NCBI GenBank assembly: GCA_023512835.1
Contig: CM042085.1
Coordinates: forward strand, 31,109,812-31,173,811
Direction of reading: 5' to 3'
Source of the DNA: Taxillus chinensis
Lineage: Eukaryota > Streptophyta > Magnoliopsida > Santalales > Loranthaceae
Length of the DNA stretch: 64,000 bases
Both the position numbers and the translations under genes were made by a program. Position 1 is the first letter of the stretch. Each line of letters begins with the position of its first letter. This document shows positions 1-10,547 of the stretch, piece after piece. The notes beneath the pieces are model-generated. The model had not been told where the DNA came from. It did not search any database and saw only the letters and a list, made by a program, of their open reading frames with translations.

Positions 1-368
1 GTCCTTACATGTGTTTTAGGTTATTTTGGTGTTAGTTAGATCATCCTATGAGCATACATGGGGATGGTGTGCATTTCTAGTGGTATGATTATGTGCATAT
101 AGGGCACTAGATTGTCTTTGTGTGTGATGTGCTTGTATGTGGTGCCAGGATGGCACGTGGCCGTGAGAGCCAGGACTTGATTGTCGTATGCATGGTTGTG
201 GACCTACGGGTCGTGTGGTGTACCCTGATGGGGGACACGATGTTATATGCATGGTATGGATCTACGAGTCGTGTGGTGAGAACCTACGAGTCGAATGTGC
301 CTTTGATGGCTATTTGTGCTAGCAATGCTAGTGTTGATCGTTTGTTGTTTGTTGTTGTGGCCAGTGTG

Positions 369-1460
369 ATGGCACTACTGAGGAGAGCTGTCCGAAGCCA
401 AGGCCCGGCAGAGGAGCCCACGATAGAGTCGGGGCACCAGGGGCAGCAGAGCCCGCAGAAGAGATCGTCAGCTCCCATTGTGGGACCTAATTTGACGCAG
501 GTGTTAATTCAGTTGCAGGAGGCCATGCAGGGTATGCAGGGCTCGATGAGGGATATGGCTAGAGAGGTGGATGAGCTGAAGAGGCAACAACGGCCTCGGC
601 GGCCACCACAGCCTCAGCGAGCGGAGGCAAGGGTGGTGCAGGATGTGCACCAGCCAGGAGGTCGTGATAGAGCCGGCACGACGAGGGAGTGGACCTGGGC
701 GCACGGTTTTTGAAACATGCACCTAGGACTTTTCAGGATGGTTCGCGGCCAGAGGTAGCCGAGGACTGGATTAGGTGGACAGAAGATATCTTTGATATGA
801 TCGGGGTGCCAGATGAGGAGAGAGTGCGCGTGGCGACGCACTATCTGTTAGGTATCCCACGCGGGTGGTGGGAATCCACTAGAGCTGTCCATGCAGTCAG
901 ATGAGCTGGAGAGAGTTTATTGAGCGCTTCTTTGGGGAGTATTTTCCCAGCTCATTGCAGTATGCTCGACGTAGAGAGTATTATGAGCTTGTGCAGGGTA
1001 GCATGACTGTGGGGGGAGTATGTGCAGCCTTCACGGATTTGGGGCGGTTTGCTCCTGGAGGCTTGGGAAAAGGAAGGCCGGAAGACGCAGGACTTCATTC
1101 AGGGCTGGAGGCCATCTCTCGAAAAGACAATGGAACCGATGCGATTGACCGGCTACCGGGAGGCGGTCGACAAGGCGCTCATTATTGAGCGAGGTCGGGA
1201 TCGGGCGAGAGCCCGAGAGGCCGGGCGGTTTGGCAGGTCCGAGCAAGAAGAGGCGAGTGGGGAGAGCGGTGCCGCTCGGCTAGGAGAGGCGGCAGTGCAG
1301 AGGGTTTCCGACCAGGCGGTGGGACCCCGTGAGAGTTCATCCAGCAAGGAGGCCAGGGGCCTGTTGGAGTTGTGGTTTGACTGGGCATGTATCGAGAGAC
1401 TGCCCGAGGAAAAGGATGACTTGCTTCCGATGCAGGAAGGTGGGACATGGAGCTAGGGAA
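369..1460 (+). pseudogene. gag capsid region of the chromovirus, frameshifted
   Basis: This encodes the structural Gag protein that would form the virus-like particle. The probable start is the ATG at 369, which opens a glutamine-rich N-terminal part (to about 700). The retrotransposon gag fold follows in three different frames: about 689-904 (with WIRWTEDIF and GIPRGWW), 901-1020 (with FIERFFGEYFP) and 1022-1190 (with TQDFIQGWRPSLEKTM). Small indels near 900 and 1020 explain the frame changes. A longer open frame starts at 120, but its first 80 codons do not look like Gag. Non-functional in this copy. Confidence 0.8.
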
Positions 1461-2387
1461 TGTGTTACCCTTAGCTCGACCGGTAGTGTAGGCCCTCGTC
1501 CGAGAGAGCAAGGACAGAGGAGTGGGGCTCCGTCTCGAGAGGTCGGTGCCGCCGGACAGAGCACGCAGATGCGACCTGTGGTGCAGCAGCCTCAGCGGGA
1601 GGCACAGGGTCATGTTGATCAACGGGGCAAGGCCCCAATGGGCCAGGCTAGTGGCAGTGGACCCCGAGGGAGGACTTTTTCCCTTACCAGCAGAGAGGCA
1701 GAGGTTCCACTAGTGGACAAGGCAGGAGCAGGACCTTCAGTGGTGAGAGGTACCATTATCATTTCTCACACTATTTGTTCAGTTTTGATTGATACTGGTG
1801 CTACCCATTCTTTTATTTCGTATGCTACAGTGGTTGGATTGGAGTTAGACCAGGAGACAGTGAGTCAGTCTCTAATGGTTGCTTCACCTTTGGGTGGAAT
1901 TGTGATACTTGAGAGTATCTGTCATGCTTGTCAGGTAACACTTGGGGGTGTTAACCTGTTGTGTGATTTGTATATCATGGAGTTAGATGATTTTGATGTT
2001 ATCCTGGGTATGGACTGGTTGGTCTCCGTGGAGGCCAAGATTGATTGTTTTCGACGACGTGTGACGTTCCTCACACCAAAGGGCATGCAGGGTGTCTTTG
2101 TGAGTGAGTGGACCGAGGAGGCATGTAGGTTGGGACCTTTGAGGCATGGGTGGGGTGATGTGACCCACCAGTTAGCCAGCTTGATGTTGGTTGACAAGAG
2201 GAGAGAGGGGAAGGCTGTTTTGCCCCCCATTATAGATCAGTTCCCGGATGTGTTTCCCGAGGACTTGATCAGTTTGCCACCTGTCAGGGAGGTAGAGTTT
2301 TCGATTGAGTTGTTGCCAGGGACAACACCGATCAGGTTAGCGGCCTACAGGATGGCACCGACAGAGCTTAGAGAGCTCAAGAGATAG
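1329..2387 (+). pseudogene. chromovirus zinc knuckles and aspartic protease
   Basis: The frame begins with a CCHC zinc knuckle (CWSCGLTGHVSRDC, near 1362) directly followed by a second one (CFRCRKVGHGAREC), the RNA-binding end of Gag. About 300 nt later comes the retropepsin core with the active site LIDTGATHSF (about 1785) and later the ILGMDWL motif (about 2002). The protease would cut the Gag-Pol polyprotein. The frame ends at a TAG at 2385 which falls exactly before the RT domain in the same frame. A CAG to TAG change is the simplest explanation. Confidence 0.85.
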
Positions 2388-2399
2388 ATAGATGACCTA

Positions 2400-3371
2400 T
2401 TGACACGAGGCTTTATCAGGCGGAGTAGCTCACCGTGGGGCACTCCGGTGTTGTTTGCCAAGAAGGCAGATGGTTCACTTCGGGTGTGTATAGACTACCG
2501 GAAGATGAACCAGGTGACTGTGAAGAACAGGTACCCATTACCGAGGATCGATGATCTGTTCGATCAGTTTCAAGGTGCGAGATGGTTTTCCAAGATAGAC
2601 TTGAGATCTGGATACCATCAGTTGAGGGTTAGGGAGGCAGATATCCCTAAGACCGCATTCAGTTGTCGCTATGGGCATTATGAGTGGCTTGTGATGCCGT
2701 TTGGGCTCACAAATGCTCCAGCAGTGTTTATGGGATTGATGAACCAAGTGTTTGCTCCATATTTAGATATGTTCGTTGTGGTGTTCATCGACGATATTTT
2801 GGTCTATTCAGCGACCAAGAGGGAGCATGAGGAGCATTTGCAGGTTGTGTTGCAGACCTTGCGAGAGCACCGGTTGTATGCGAAGTTCACAAAATGTGAC
2901 TTCTGGTTGCAACAGGTGCACTTCTTGGGGCATGTGGTATCTTCGGAGGGTATCACAGTGGATCCTGAGAAGATTGAGGCAGTCATGTCGTGGAAGAGGC
3001 CCACGAATGTGTTTGAGATTCGTAGCTTCCTTGGTTTGGCAGGCTACTATCGGAGGTTCGTGGAGGATTTTTCCAGGTTGGCAGCTCCTATGACGAACCT
3101 GACCAGGAAGGGAGTTCCTTTCGTTTGGTCTGATGCGTGTGAGAGTGCTTTCATGGAGCTGAAGGCACGATTGACCTCAGCACCTATCTTGATCCTCCCA
3201 CAGGAGGGTGTGCCTTTTGAGGTGTATTGTGATGCTTCCAGGGTGGGACTTGGTTGTGTGTTGATGCGGACTCGGCAGGTGATTGCTTATGGGTCTAGGC
3301 GATTGAGACCACATGAGCAAAACTATCCCACGCATGATTTGGAGTTGGGCAGCGATGATCTTTGCACTTAA
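2400..3371 (+). pseudogene. chromovirus reverse transcriptase and start of RNase H
   Basis: This is in the same frame as the protease, after the TAG at 2385. RT fingers and palm motifs are all present: [40 protein letters not shown], and the catalytic FIDDILVYS near 2790. The RNase H start [12 protein letters not shown] follows at about 3220. A one-base insertion near 3345 throws the frame off, and RNase H continues in another frame. RT copies the element RNA into DNA inside the particle. Confidence 0.9.
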
Positions 3372-3807
3372 AAGCCGGGCAGACTATCTCCTTGGGGAGA
3401 AGTTTGTGGTATATACGGACCACAAGAGCTTGCAGTATATCTTCTCTCAGCGGGACCTGAACCTTAGGCAGAGGCGGTGGGTGGAGTACCTGCAGCAGTT
3501 TCAGTTTGATATGATGTATACCTCTGGGAAGGGTAATGTGGTGGCAGATGCTCTGAGTGGGAAGAGCAGAGCCGTGGTGGCCCATTGTGCCATTAAGGAA
3601 TGGGAGATGATGGGTCAGTTGGCAGCGATGAGGTTGCAGATGGTGACCAGCGAGGGGCGAGGGACCTTCAGTGTTGTTGTCGCAGTCCCTGAGTTACAGC
3701 GTAGGATCATAGAGGATCAGCTGGGGGACGTTGATTGTGAGGTAGGGACAGGATTCAGACTGGGCAGGCATCTTCTGATTGGACTGAGGATGCTGAGCAT
3801 ATATTGA
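3313..3807 (+). pseudogene. chromovirus RNase H C-terminal part
   Basis: Continues RNase H after the frameshift near 3345, with the typical VYTDHKSLQYIF and the end motif GKGNVVADALS. The connection to integrase is lost by a second small indel near 3745. From about 3754 the sense frame is that of the integrase (QTGQASSDW), while this frame runs to a stop at 3807. Confidence 0.85.
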
Positions 3808-5123
3808 GGTATAGGGGTCGCTTGATAGTTCCCACTTCTCTTCAGGAGGAGGTTCTTCGGGAATTTCACCAGTCGAGGTTAGCTGTACATCCTGGTAGGA
3901 CCAAGATGTACCATGCCGTGAGGAGGCTATTTTGGTGGGCAGGCCTGAAGAAGGCCGTTGCTGATTTTGTGAGGAGGTGTTTGACCTGTCAGCAGGTCAA
4001 GGCAGAGCACCTGAGATCAGCTGGTGAGTTGCAGCCATTGCCTGTGCCAGAGTGGAAATGGGACCACATGACCATGGATTTTGTCACTGGACTTCCTCGT
4101 TCCAGGGGACACGACACGATATGGGTAGTTGTCGATCGGTTGACCAAATCGGCGCATTTTATTCCAATTCGAGAGACAGACCCAGTGAGGACTTTGGGAC
4201 AGAGGTATATCGATGTTATTGTGCGGTTGCATGGAGTCCCATTGTCTATTGTATCTGATCGGGATGCGAGGTTTACATCTCAGTTTTGGAGACAGTTGTA
4301 GCGAGCTTTAGGTACCAGGGTGAACCTGAGTACAGCTTTTCATCCGCAGACAGACGGTCAGTCGGAGCGGACGATTCAGACGCTCTAGGATATGTTGTGT
4401 GCCTGTGTCCTAGATTTTGGAGGTTGTTGGGAGACTCACCTTCCTTTGGTGGAGTTCTCTTACAACAACAGTTATCAGGCTACGATTGGGATGGCTCCGT
4501 ATGAAGTGCTGTATGGGCGGCCTTGTAGATCACCCTTGTGTTGGGCACAGACGGGAGAGACAGCAGTTCTCGGTCCCGATATGGTTCGAGAAACCACGGA
4601 GATAGTGCAGCTGATTCGACAACGCATGTTGACAGCGCAGAGTAGGCAGAAGTCCTATGCGGACCAGAGGCGTTGACCCTTGCAGTTTGAGATGGGGGAC
4701 CGTGTATTTTTGCGGGTTTCGCCACGTCGAGGGCATCTGAGGTTTGGACGTGGATCCAAACTTTCCCCTCATTTTGTGGGGCCATTTGAGATTGTTGCCA
4801 CCGTGGGCGCAGTGGCTTACCGATTAGCTTTGCCACCAGAGTTGGCGCAAGTACATGATGTGTTCCATGTGTCTCAGTTGCGACGGTATCACCCAGATCC
4901 TTCTCATGTGTTGGACTATCGCGAGATAGACTTGGCTGATGATGGTGCCGTTGTTGAGATGCCGGCACAGATTTTGGACAGGCGGGACCAGGTCTTGCGA
5001 GGCAAGACGATCCCACTAGTTCGGGTGTTATGGCGACACCGAGGCATGGAGGAGCAGACTTGGGAGAAAGAGAGCCAGATGCGGGTTCTTCATCCTAAGT
5101 TGTTCGAGGACGATCAGTCCTGA
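3804..5123 (+). pseudogene. chromovirus integrase with chromodomain-like tail
   Basis: The integrase zinc-binding HHCC region is recognisable (HQSRLAVHPGRTKMYH, then CLTCQQVKAEH). The catalytic core follows with the first Asp in MDFVTGLPRS, the second in VSDRDARFTS and the Glu in QTDGQSERTIQ. The C-terminal part ends with a chromodomain-like segment ([19 protein letters not shown], then WEKE). Three stops lie in frame: TAG at 4299, TAG near 4386 and TGA at 4674. Integrase inserts the cDNA; the chromodomain type is thought to guide it to heterochromatin. Confidence 0.9.
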
Positions 5124-5390
5124 GGTGGGGAGGATGTGAGGACCTTCCTTGAGGTATGAGTTATGTTTTATGCATTTGTTTTGCATATGTTGTTTGAGAT
5201 GTGGTTTAGCTCGTTGTTGTTGGATCTTGTGAGCCTTTTTGGCTTGTTGTGAGTTGCATTGCACATGTGTGCTTGCTTGGTGATCATGTTGATGATCATG
5301 TGTTTGTGTCTGGTTGTTGTGCGGTGCTTGAGCTTAAATTTTGCTATGTCCTTTGGGCATGTGTTTTATTTTCGAGGACGAAAAGTCCTA

Positions 5391-5402
5391 AGGTGGGGAG
5401 GA
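5391..5402 (+). other. polypurine tract of the chromovirus
   Basis: The purine run AGGTGGGGAGGA lies immediately before the LTR start TGTGAAGAC and would prime plus-strand DNA synthesis. The same 12 bases with similar flanks occur once more at 5123-5134, at the end of the pol frame. Confidence 0.8.
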
Positions 5403-5494
5403 TGTGAAGACTCATATTTTGGTAGTTTTGAGAGATAGTCATTCTATGGGAATGTAACTATCTGGATGGTAGTGTAGTCGTCGATGTGAGCATT

Positions 5495-5761
5495 TTGACT
5501 GTACTTGGGCCCGATTCCGAGTCGAGGTCTCGTTTGACCCGATTGTTGACTTTTTAGGGTTTATTGGTTGACTTTGCGTTTGGGCGGTCATTTGGGTGTA
5601 ATAATATCTGTTTAGTGTTGTGCTCGTCATTTCGAGCGTTTTGACTGTAGTTTGACTCAATTCGGAGTTTGGGGCCTTGGAGGTCAATTTTTGTGTTGGG
5701 AGGTCAATTATTGACCGGATCAATGGTTGACTAGGTCAGTTGACTGGCAGAAATATAAATA
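5495..5761 (+). promoter_or_regulatory. LTR promoter: W-box cluster and TATA box
   Basis: TATAAATA at 5754-5761 is a good TATA box, with transcription expected about 30 bases downstream. In the 250 bases before it I count eleven TTGAC cores, the WRKY-factor W-box. Nine are on the plus strand, at 5495, 5534, 5546, 5568, 5641, 5652, 5711, 5727 and 5740. Two are on the minus strand, at 5683 and 5703. About 0.5 would be expected by chance. Confidence 0.7.
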
Positions 5762-6339
5762 GCAGAAAAAAGAAGAAGAAGCTTTCACTTTACGTTTCAC
5801 GTTTGTGCGTTTGAGAGAGAGAGCTTGACAGAGCTTGGAGGCCTTGGCGATTTGGGGCGATTTGGGTTCATGGAGCTCAAAGATTCACTTCAAGTAGGTG
5901 TCCTTGAACTTCTTATCTCTCTCTTGTTTTAGATCTGCACGAATTTATCATGATTTATGGAATTGAGCATGAACCCTAGAATTTGGGGAAAACCAATTTT
6001 GGGTTAGATCTAATGGTTTAGCATAAGATCTGTGGTTAAGAACTGTTTTATATCATTGTGGATATATGTTTCTGTGATTTTGGGGTTGATTAACTGTGTT
6101 TTTCATGAGGATTGATAAGTCAACCATGGAAATCTGGGTTTAGATCTAGATTTCTGGAAATCTGGAATTTTATACGTGTTTCTGTTGTTTCTGCGTGATT
6201 TAGAGGCGTTCTGGATGCGTTTTGAGGTAGATATCGTAGTTTGTTGTGAAACAGGGGTGTTAGTGAGCGTCTGGGAGTTTCTGGGCGCGTTCCAGACGAA
6301 GAACAGGCAAAAACGACGATGAACAGTACCCTGGGCGCG

Positions 6340-6540
6340 TTACTGGGTCGAACTAACGAAGATCCGAAGTTCTGGGTCGAAGGGTCGAAGGTTCGTAGTT
6401 CGTAGGGTCATAGTTCGTAGGTCGAAGGTTCGTAGTTCGTAGACCCGTAGTTCGAAGGTTCGTAGTTCGTAGGTTCGAAGGTTCGAAGTTCGTAGGGTCA
6501 TAGTCCGAAGGTCGAAGGTCGTAGCCTCGCTTCGAGTCTT
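6340..6540 (+). repeat. degenerate GTTCGTAG/GGTCGAAG short-repeat tract in LTR leader
   Basis: About 200 bases made of 7-9 base units such as GTTCGTA, GGTTCGAA and GGTCGAAG in irregular order. It starts about 0.9 kb into the LTR, after the TATA box, so it should be transcribed. Minus-strand reading frames over it are only by-products of the repeat. Confidence 0.7.
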
Positions 6541-7815
6541 CGAGGCGCGCTGCAGCTCCGCACTCCGCAGCTACGAGTCGTCGTTCCGCAACTACGAGTC
6601 GCAGCTCCAACAGTGTAACTGGACACTGGACAGCACTGGACTGGACCTATTTACATCGTAACCTATAAAGTGTTATACTTAAGTTACTATGTAAATAACG
6701 AAATACCCCCCCATTTGGATTCAAAGAAAAATACTAGAAAAATTAATTCCACTCTTTCAAAATGTGAGAATTGGGATTTAGTGTAAAATCTCGGAAAAAC
6801 CCAAAAGTTCTTAGTGGTGAATTTTTGAAAAGTGAGGTTAGATATCTCAGAAAAATCCCAAAAATCAGATTATCTTATTTATGATATAGGAACCTAATGC
6901 CGGGACTTTTGATTTCAAGAAAATAGCTGCTATGGGTACTTCCTTCATAAATCAAGGATTGAGGATTTACTTATGAAGACTGGCTACGATTAAAAGGAAA
7001 TGTTGAGAATGACATGCCATACTAATGTTAGTATGTTGGTGTGAGGTATTGGGGCATGGACTCCGTGACTTGTTTGGGTTCTCACCGTGATGCACCGATG
7101 GTGCTATGTGGTTGACGTGGCAAGCATATGCACTGATGGCAGGCCTGTATGGCGACTGTGGCCGGGCATATTGCGCTGTGGATAGGCTAAGGCCTGAGTT
7201 GAGCCGTTGAGCTCGTGGAGCTAGGGCTGAGTGCCCTGAGCTGGGATCTCATGGAGGATTGTGGACAAGTTGTCCTGTATGGGCAGGCTGAGTCCTGATG
7301 TTTGTTTGCAGGCTGAGTCCAGATGGTTGTGCACACTACACGGTGCACGAGTACACTGAGCATATAGTATAGACTTATATGTGTTGCATGATGTGGAGTT
7401 TTGGGGTCACCTACTGAGCTTGTCGCTCACCCCTACTTGTTGTTTACCCTTTTCAGGTGTGACCCGAGACTAGTGGAGGACTTTCTTCCAGGAGGACGCC
7501 CACTACTCTGATGTATGATACATTTATATTCTGTAGTGTTTTATGTGATATCCCGGACATGGGTCCGTGGACAGTTGTATTTGCATACTGTATGATGTGA
7601 TGTCTGTATGACTGTTTGACTCATTGTATGCAAGATGATGTATAGGAAAGTACAGGATTACCCTTGATGTATGACTGTACAGGGTTGCATATTTGAGACA
7701 GCACCCGCGGTGTAGTCTCTATTGGTGCTAGTCACCAACCCCTTGACCTTTCGGGTGCACGCAAAGGGAAGTCATGTACCCGGTTCTGGGTTCCCTAGAA
7801 TTCGGGGGCGTGACA

Positions 7816-8040
7816 GGGACGCGTAGGGTTCCTCGAGGTATCAAATATGCACAGTTAGGGTTTCGAGAACACGAGTGGTGACAATGCTTTACTTCTTAAT
7901 GATGAAATTTACTTATACCCTGCAAAGTTAGACGTAAACAAATTACATTACAAACTAACGTACACGTGTACGTGCCGCATCATCCGATCAAATCCAGTGG
8001 TTTACTTCTTCACGACGAGAAGTACTTCTACCCGCGTCGG
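7816..8040. other. flank between LTR and palindromic array, no gene seen
   Basis: I see no coding signal. The stretch has a small hairpin (TTACTTC...GAAGTA near 8010) that resembles the palindromes of the following array, so it may be the decayed edge of the same element. Confidence 0.4.
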
Positions 8041-8340
8041 CAGGTTACTTTGGTTCGTGATGTTATGACATCACGAACCGAAGTAACCAACGGAGCGAGC
8101 AACTCTATATTCGGTCGCCGGGCAGGTTGCTTCGGTTCGTGATGACATATCATCACGAACCGAAGTAACCAACGGAGCGAGCAACTCTATATTTGGTCGC
8201 CGGGCAGGTTGCTTCGGTTCGTGATGTCATACCATAACGAACCGAAGTAACCAACGGAGCGAGCAACTCTATATTCGGTCGCCGGGCAGGTTGATTCGGT
8301 TCGTGATGGCATACCATCACGAATTGAAGTAACCAACGAC
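8041..8340. repeat. four tandem 82-bp units, each containing a palindrome
   Basis: The string CAGGTT recurs at 8041, 8123, 8205 and 8287, exactly 82 bases apart; the fourth unit is cut short at about 8340. Each unit contains an inverted repeat with arms of about 20 bases (GGTTCGTGATG and its complement around a short variable centre), followed by a constant spacer with GGAGCGAGCAACTC. The centres differ between units while the arms keep pairing. The array lies next to the transposase relic at 8934-10422 and may be its subterminal repeat region, which is inference. Confidence 0.85.
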
Positions 8341-8933
8341 ATGTGCGAGACTAAAAAGTGTGCTTCGATTGTTCAAATAGAAAAGAAGTACTTTTGATTA
8401 TTTTGAAGAGCCAAATTTGAAGAGGCTATAGTGAATGCTCTAAAGAACCGATTGACAGGTTCTGGGAAGTGGAAGTCAAAGTAAAGAAACTATAACAGGT
8501 ATAACATTATTAACCGCGACAAGTGCGTAATGTCTTCTTTGAATAACAACAAAACTACTCTAAATTCCATTAACAGCAGCGGAAGAAAAAGTCCAACAAT
8601 AAAAGACCATAACATTGCACGTCGTTGTATCCCTATAATGACATGCTAAAAAAATGTTGCGATTCCTAAACCACATACGATTGAGTTGAGTTGTGTTAGT
8701 AAATAAATAAGCTTTATAAAGTACTATAGACAAGAAATAGAGTTAGGGTAACCTGTGAAGGAAATTGACTTGAGGCAACCTCAGAAGGCTTTTGAATATA
8801 TTGCAAAAGGAAGTCAGTCATTCCACCGGTTGCAGGAAATTGACTCGATGCAACCTATTATATTAAATTCAAACAACACATTCAACAATGAAACATTTGT
8901 AACATTTGTGAAGAACAACACACATTCAACCTA
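8341..8933. other. non-coding flank of transposase relic
   Basis: AT-rich sequence without a convincing gene. Short direct repeats occur: GGAAATTGACT at about 8760 and 8837, and CAACCTATTATATTA at about 8861 and 8929. The missing C-terminal part of the neighbouring transposase is not found here. Confidence 0.4.
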
Positions 8934-10422
8934 TTATATTATATTCATATAAGCTGCTTTAAATTGTTTCTCTATACCATAATGTGTGACACAATTATAC
9001 TGAGAGTTGAATGAATGATAGTTAGCTTTACTTTCCTTCTCAATCTTATTTAGTAGAGCATTGTCATATTGTCCGACAAATTGCTTCAGAGATGTTTTTG
9101 AACTCACATAACCATCAAAAAACGTATTCATACTTTCACTCCGCTGCGTTGTTGACATCCCTGCAAAAAAAAGTATCTTTCAAATAGATAGGAACCCAAT
9201 GCATTCGCTTTGCATACAACCCTTTAAGCCATTCATTTCGCTGAAGACCATACGTCCGAATCATGTCTGTCTATCTATAATCAAACTCTTCTTTGCTGAA
9301 ACTTTCATAAACACATATTTTTAAGTCCCTTTTAATGTTTTTATACTCATCACATCCGCTACATTTTTTAGGAATCTTCTTCATTATATGCCAAAGGCAC
9401 CACCGATGATGACTATGTGGGAATACAATCTCAATGACATTTTGCATTGCTTTGCATTGGTCTGTGATTATAGCTGTTGGAGGACAGTTATCCATACACA
9501 TCAACCAAGTTTCAAATAACCATTTAAAAGTTCTTGTATCTTCATTGGATAACAATCCACAACCCAACAACACAGAATTGTTATGATGATTTACGCCCAC
9601 AAAAGGAGCGAACGATATATCGTATTTATTTGTGAGGTAAGTTGTGTCGAAGGTGACAACATCTCCAAAAGCTTGAAATACTGCCCTACTTCTTGCATCA
9701 ACCCAAAATACGTTTCTCAATCTATTATCATCATCCAAGTCGATTGCATAAAAAAAACCACTATCTTCTTCCTGCATCCAAGTAAAGTAATCCTGGAGGG
9801 CTGCACCATCTCCCTTTCCAAGTCTCAATTGCCTTTCTTTACTAATATAATTCTGACAGTCCCTTTCATCAAAACATTAATTTTCAGCACCCCTTGCTTC
9901 AACAACTAAAGACTGGAAATTCTTGTTCATTCGTATTCCTGCTTGATCATTTAGATCCAATCTTCTCTTCATGTGTGGATCTAACCTTTTATTACATCTT
10001 ATATACATTGTTTTTATAGGTCTTAACGAATGATTATGTTCAACAGAAGTACTTTGCAATTTATATTTGCCACTAGATTGTAAAACTACAGTTATCCTAG
10101 CTTTACAATTTGTTTTCACTGAAAGTCTAGGGTTTAGTGGAGCCTTCGATGTTTTTCTCCCCATCCGTGATTTATAACAAGCATATGTGCACCATCTCTC
10201 GACTCCATTATCTCCACGTTTATTGTCTCTTCTCATCACACCAAAAACTTTTTGCCTTCCATAGTTTCTATAATACTCATAACATTCATCTAAATTGTCG
10301 AATTCCTTACCAACCTCAATTTCCTCAACCACATCATCACCATCACTCACTACAATCTCATTACCAGCAATATTACATACTGCATCATCTTCCATATTAA
10401 GCATTTCATCTATTGCAACCAT
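8934..10422 (-). pseudogene. FAR1/FHY3-like (MULE-derived) transposase relic
   Basis: Starts at the ATG at 10422. The N-terminal part is the FAR1 zinc-binding DNA-binding domain (EFDNLDECYEYYRNYGRQ, later a C-x-C with EHNHSL). The MULE transposase core follows, with acidic residues in VVTFDTTYL and AIITDQCKAM and the HRWCLWHIMKK motif. It is closest in pattern to plant FRS5-like proteins. Breaks: an in-frame TAA at about 9877, a TAG at 9271 where Trp is expected, and one extra base in a T run near 9170. The frame ends at 8934 without the C-terminal SWIM zinc finger, so about 500 codons remain of a usual 600-850. It could be a decayed host FRS gene rather than a transposon; the flanking repeat arrays favour a transposon. 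Confidence 0.85.
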
Positions 10423-10547
10423 GGCCTACAAATATAATAGCAATTACAATGATAAAACCAACATTAATGACATAGGGAATAATAAATGGCCATATATATA
10501 TGCAGTTTATAAACTTCACCCAATTTTATAGACATTAAATTCTTTTA

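Larger units (their letters stand above)
1..7815 (+). mobile_element. Ty3/gypsy chromovirus (Tekay/Del type), 5' end outside window
   Basis: The order gag, zinc knuckles, protease, reverse transcriptase, RNase H, integrase, chromodomain-like tail, polypurine tract, 3' LTR is the order of a plant chromovirus. The window opens inside the 5' untranslated part, so the 5' LTR and primer binding site are not visible. The tail of the integrase (about 4900-5120) has the Tekay-like chromodomain pattern with WEKE and HPKLF. The coding part has at least four in-frame stops and several frameshifts, so the copy is dead. Family assignment rests on domain order and motif recognition, not on a search. Confidence 0.9.
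5403..7815 (+). repeat. 3' LTR of the chromovirus (2413 bp)
   Basis: Begins TGTGAAGAC directly after the polypurine tract and ends GGGGGCGTGACA, giving the TG...CA ends of an LTR. The last 120 bases match the LTR at 20371-22816 (opposite strand), which confirms the 3' boundary. The LTR carries a W-box-rich promoter, a TATA box at 5754 and a degenerate short-repeat tract at about 6340-6535. The 5-bp duplication cannot be checked because the other end lies outside the window. Confidence 0.85.

Noticed and set aside
120..368. N-terminal 80 codons of a plus-strand frame starting at 120 as part of Gag
   Set aside because: Composition and content do not look like Gag; the Gag-like part starts at the ATG at 369. 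The rest is probably 5' untranslated leader.
6420..6500. tRNA B-box-like GGTTCGAA words
   Set aside because: They are part of the repeat tract; no A-box and no cloverleaf. No tRNA or rRNA gene was found in the window.
6353..6610. Minus-strand frame with many DYDPTN/LRTTNLR repeats
   Set aside because: It is only the translation of the short-repeat tract in the LTR leader.
8041..8340. CRISPR-like array
   Set aside because: The regular spacing comes from whole-unit tandem repeats with palindromes and no unique spacers, and the genome is a plant's.
8934..10422. Intact host FRS gene
   Set aside because: Two stops, one frameshift and a missing C-terminus; an active host gene would need all of them to be sequence errors.
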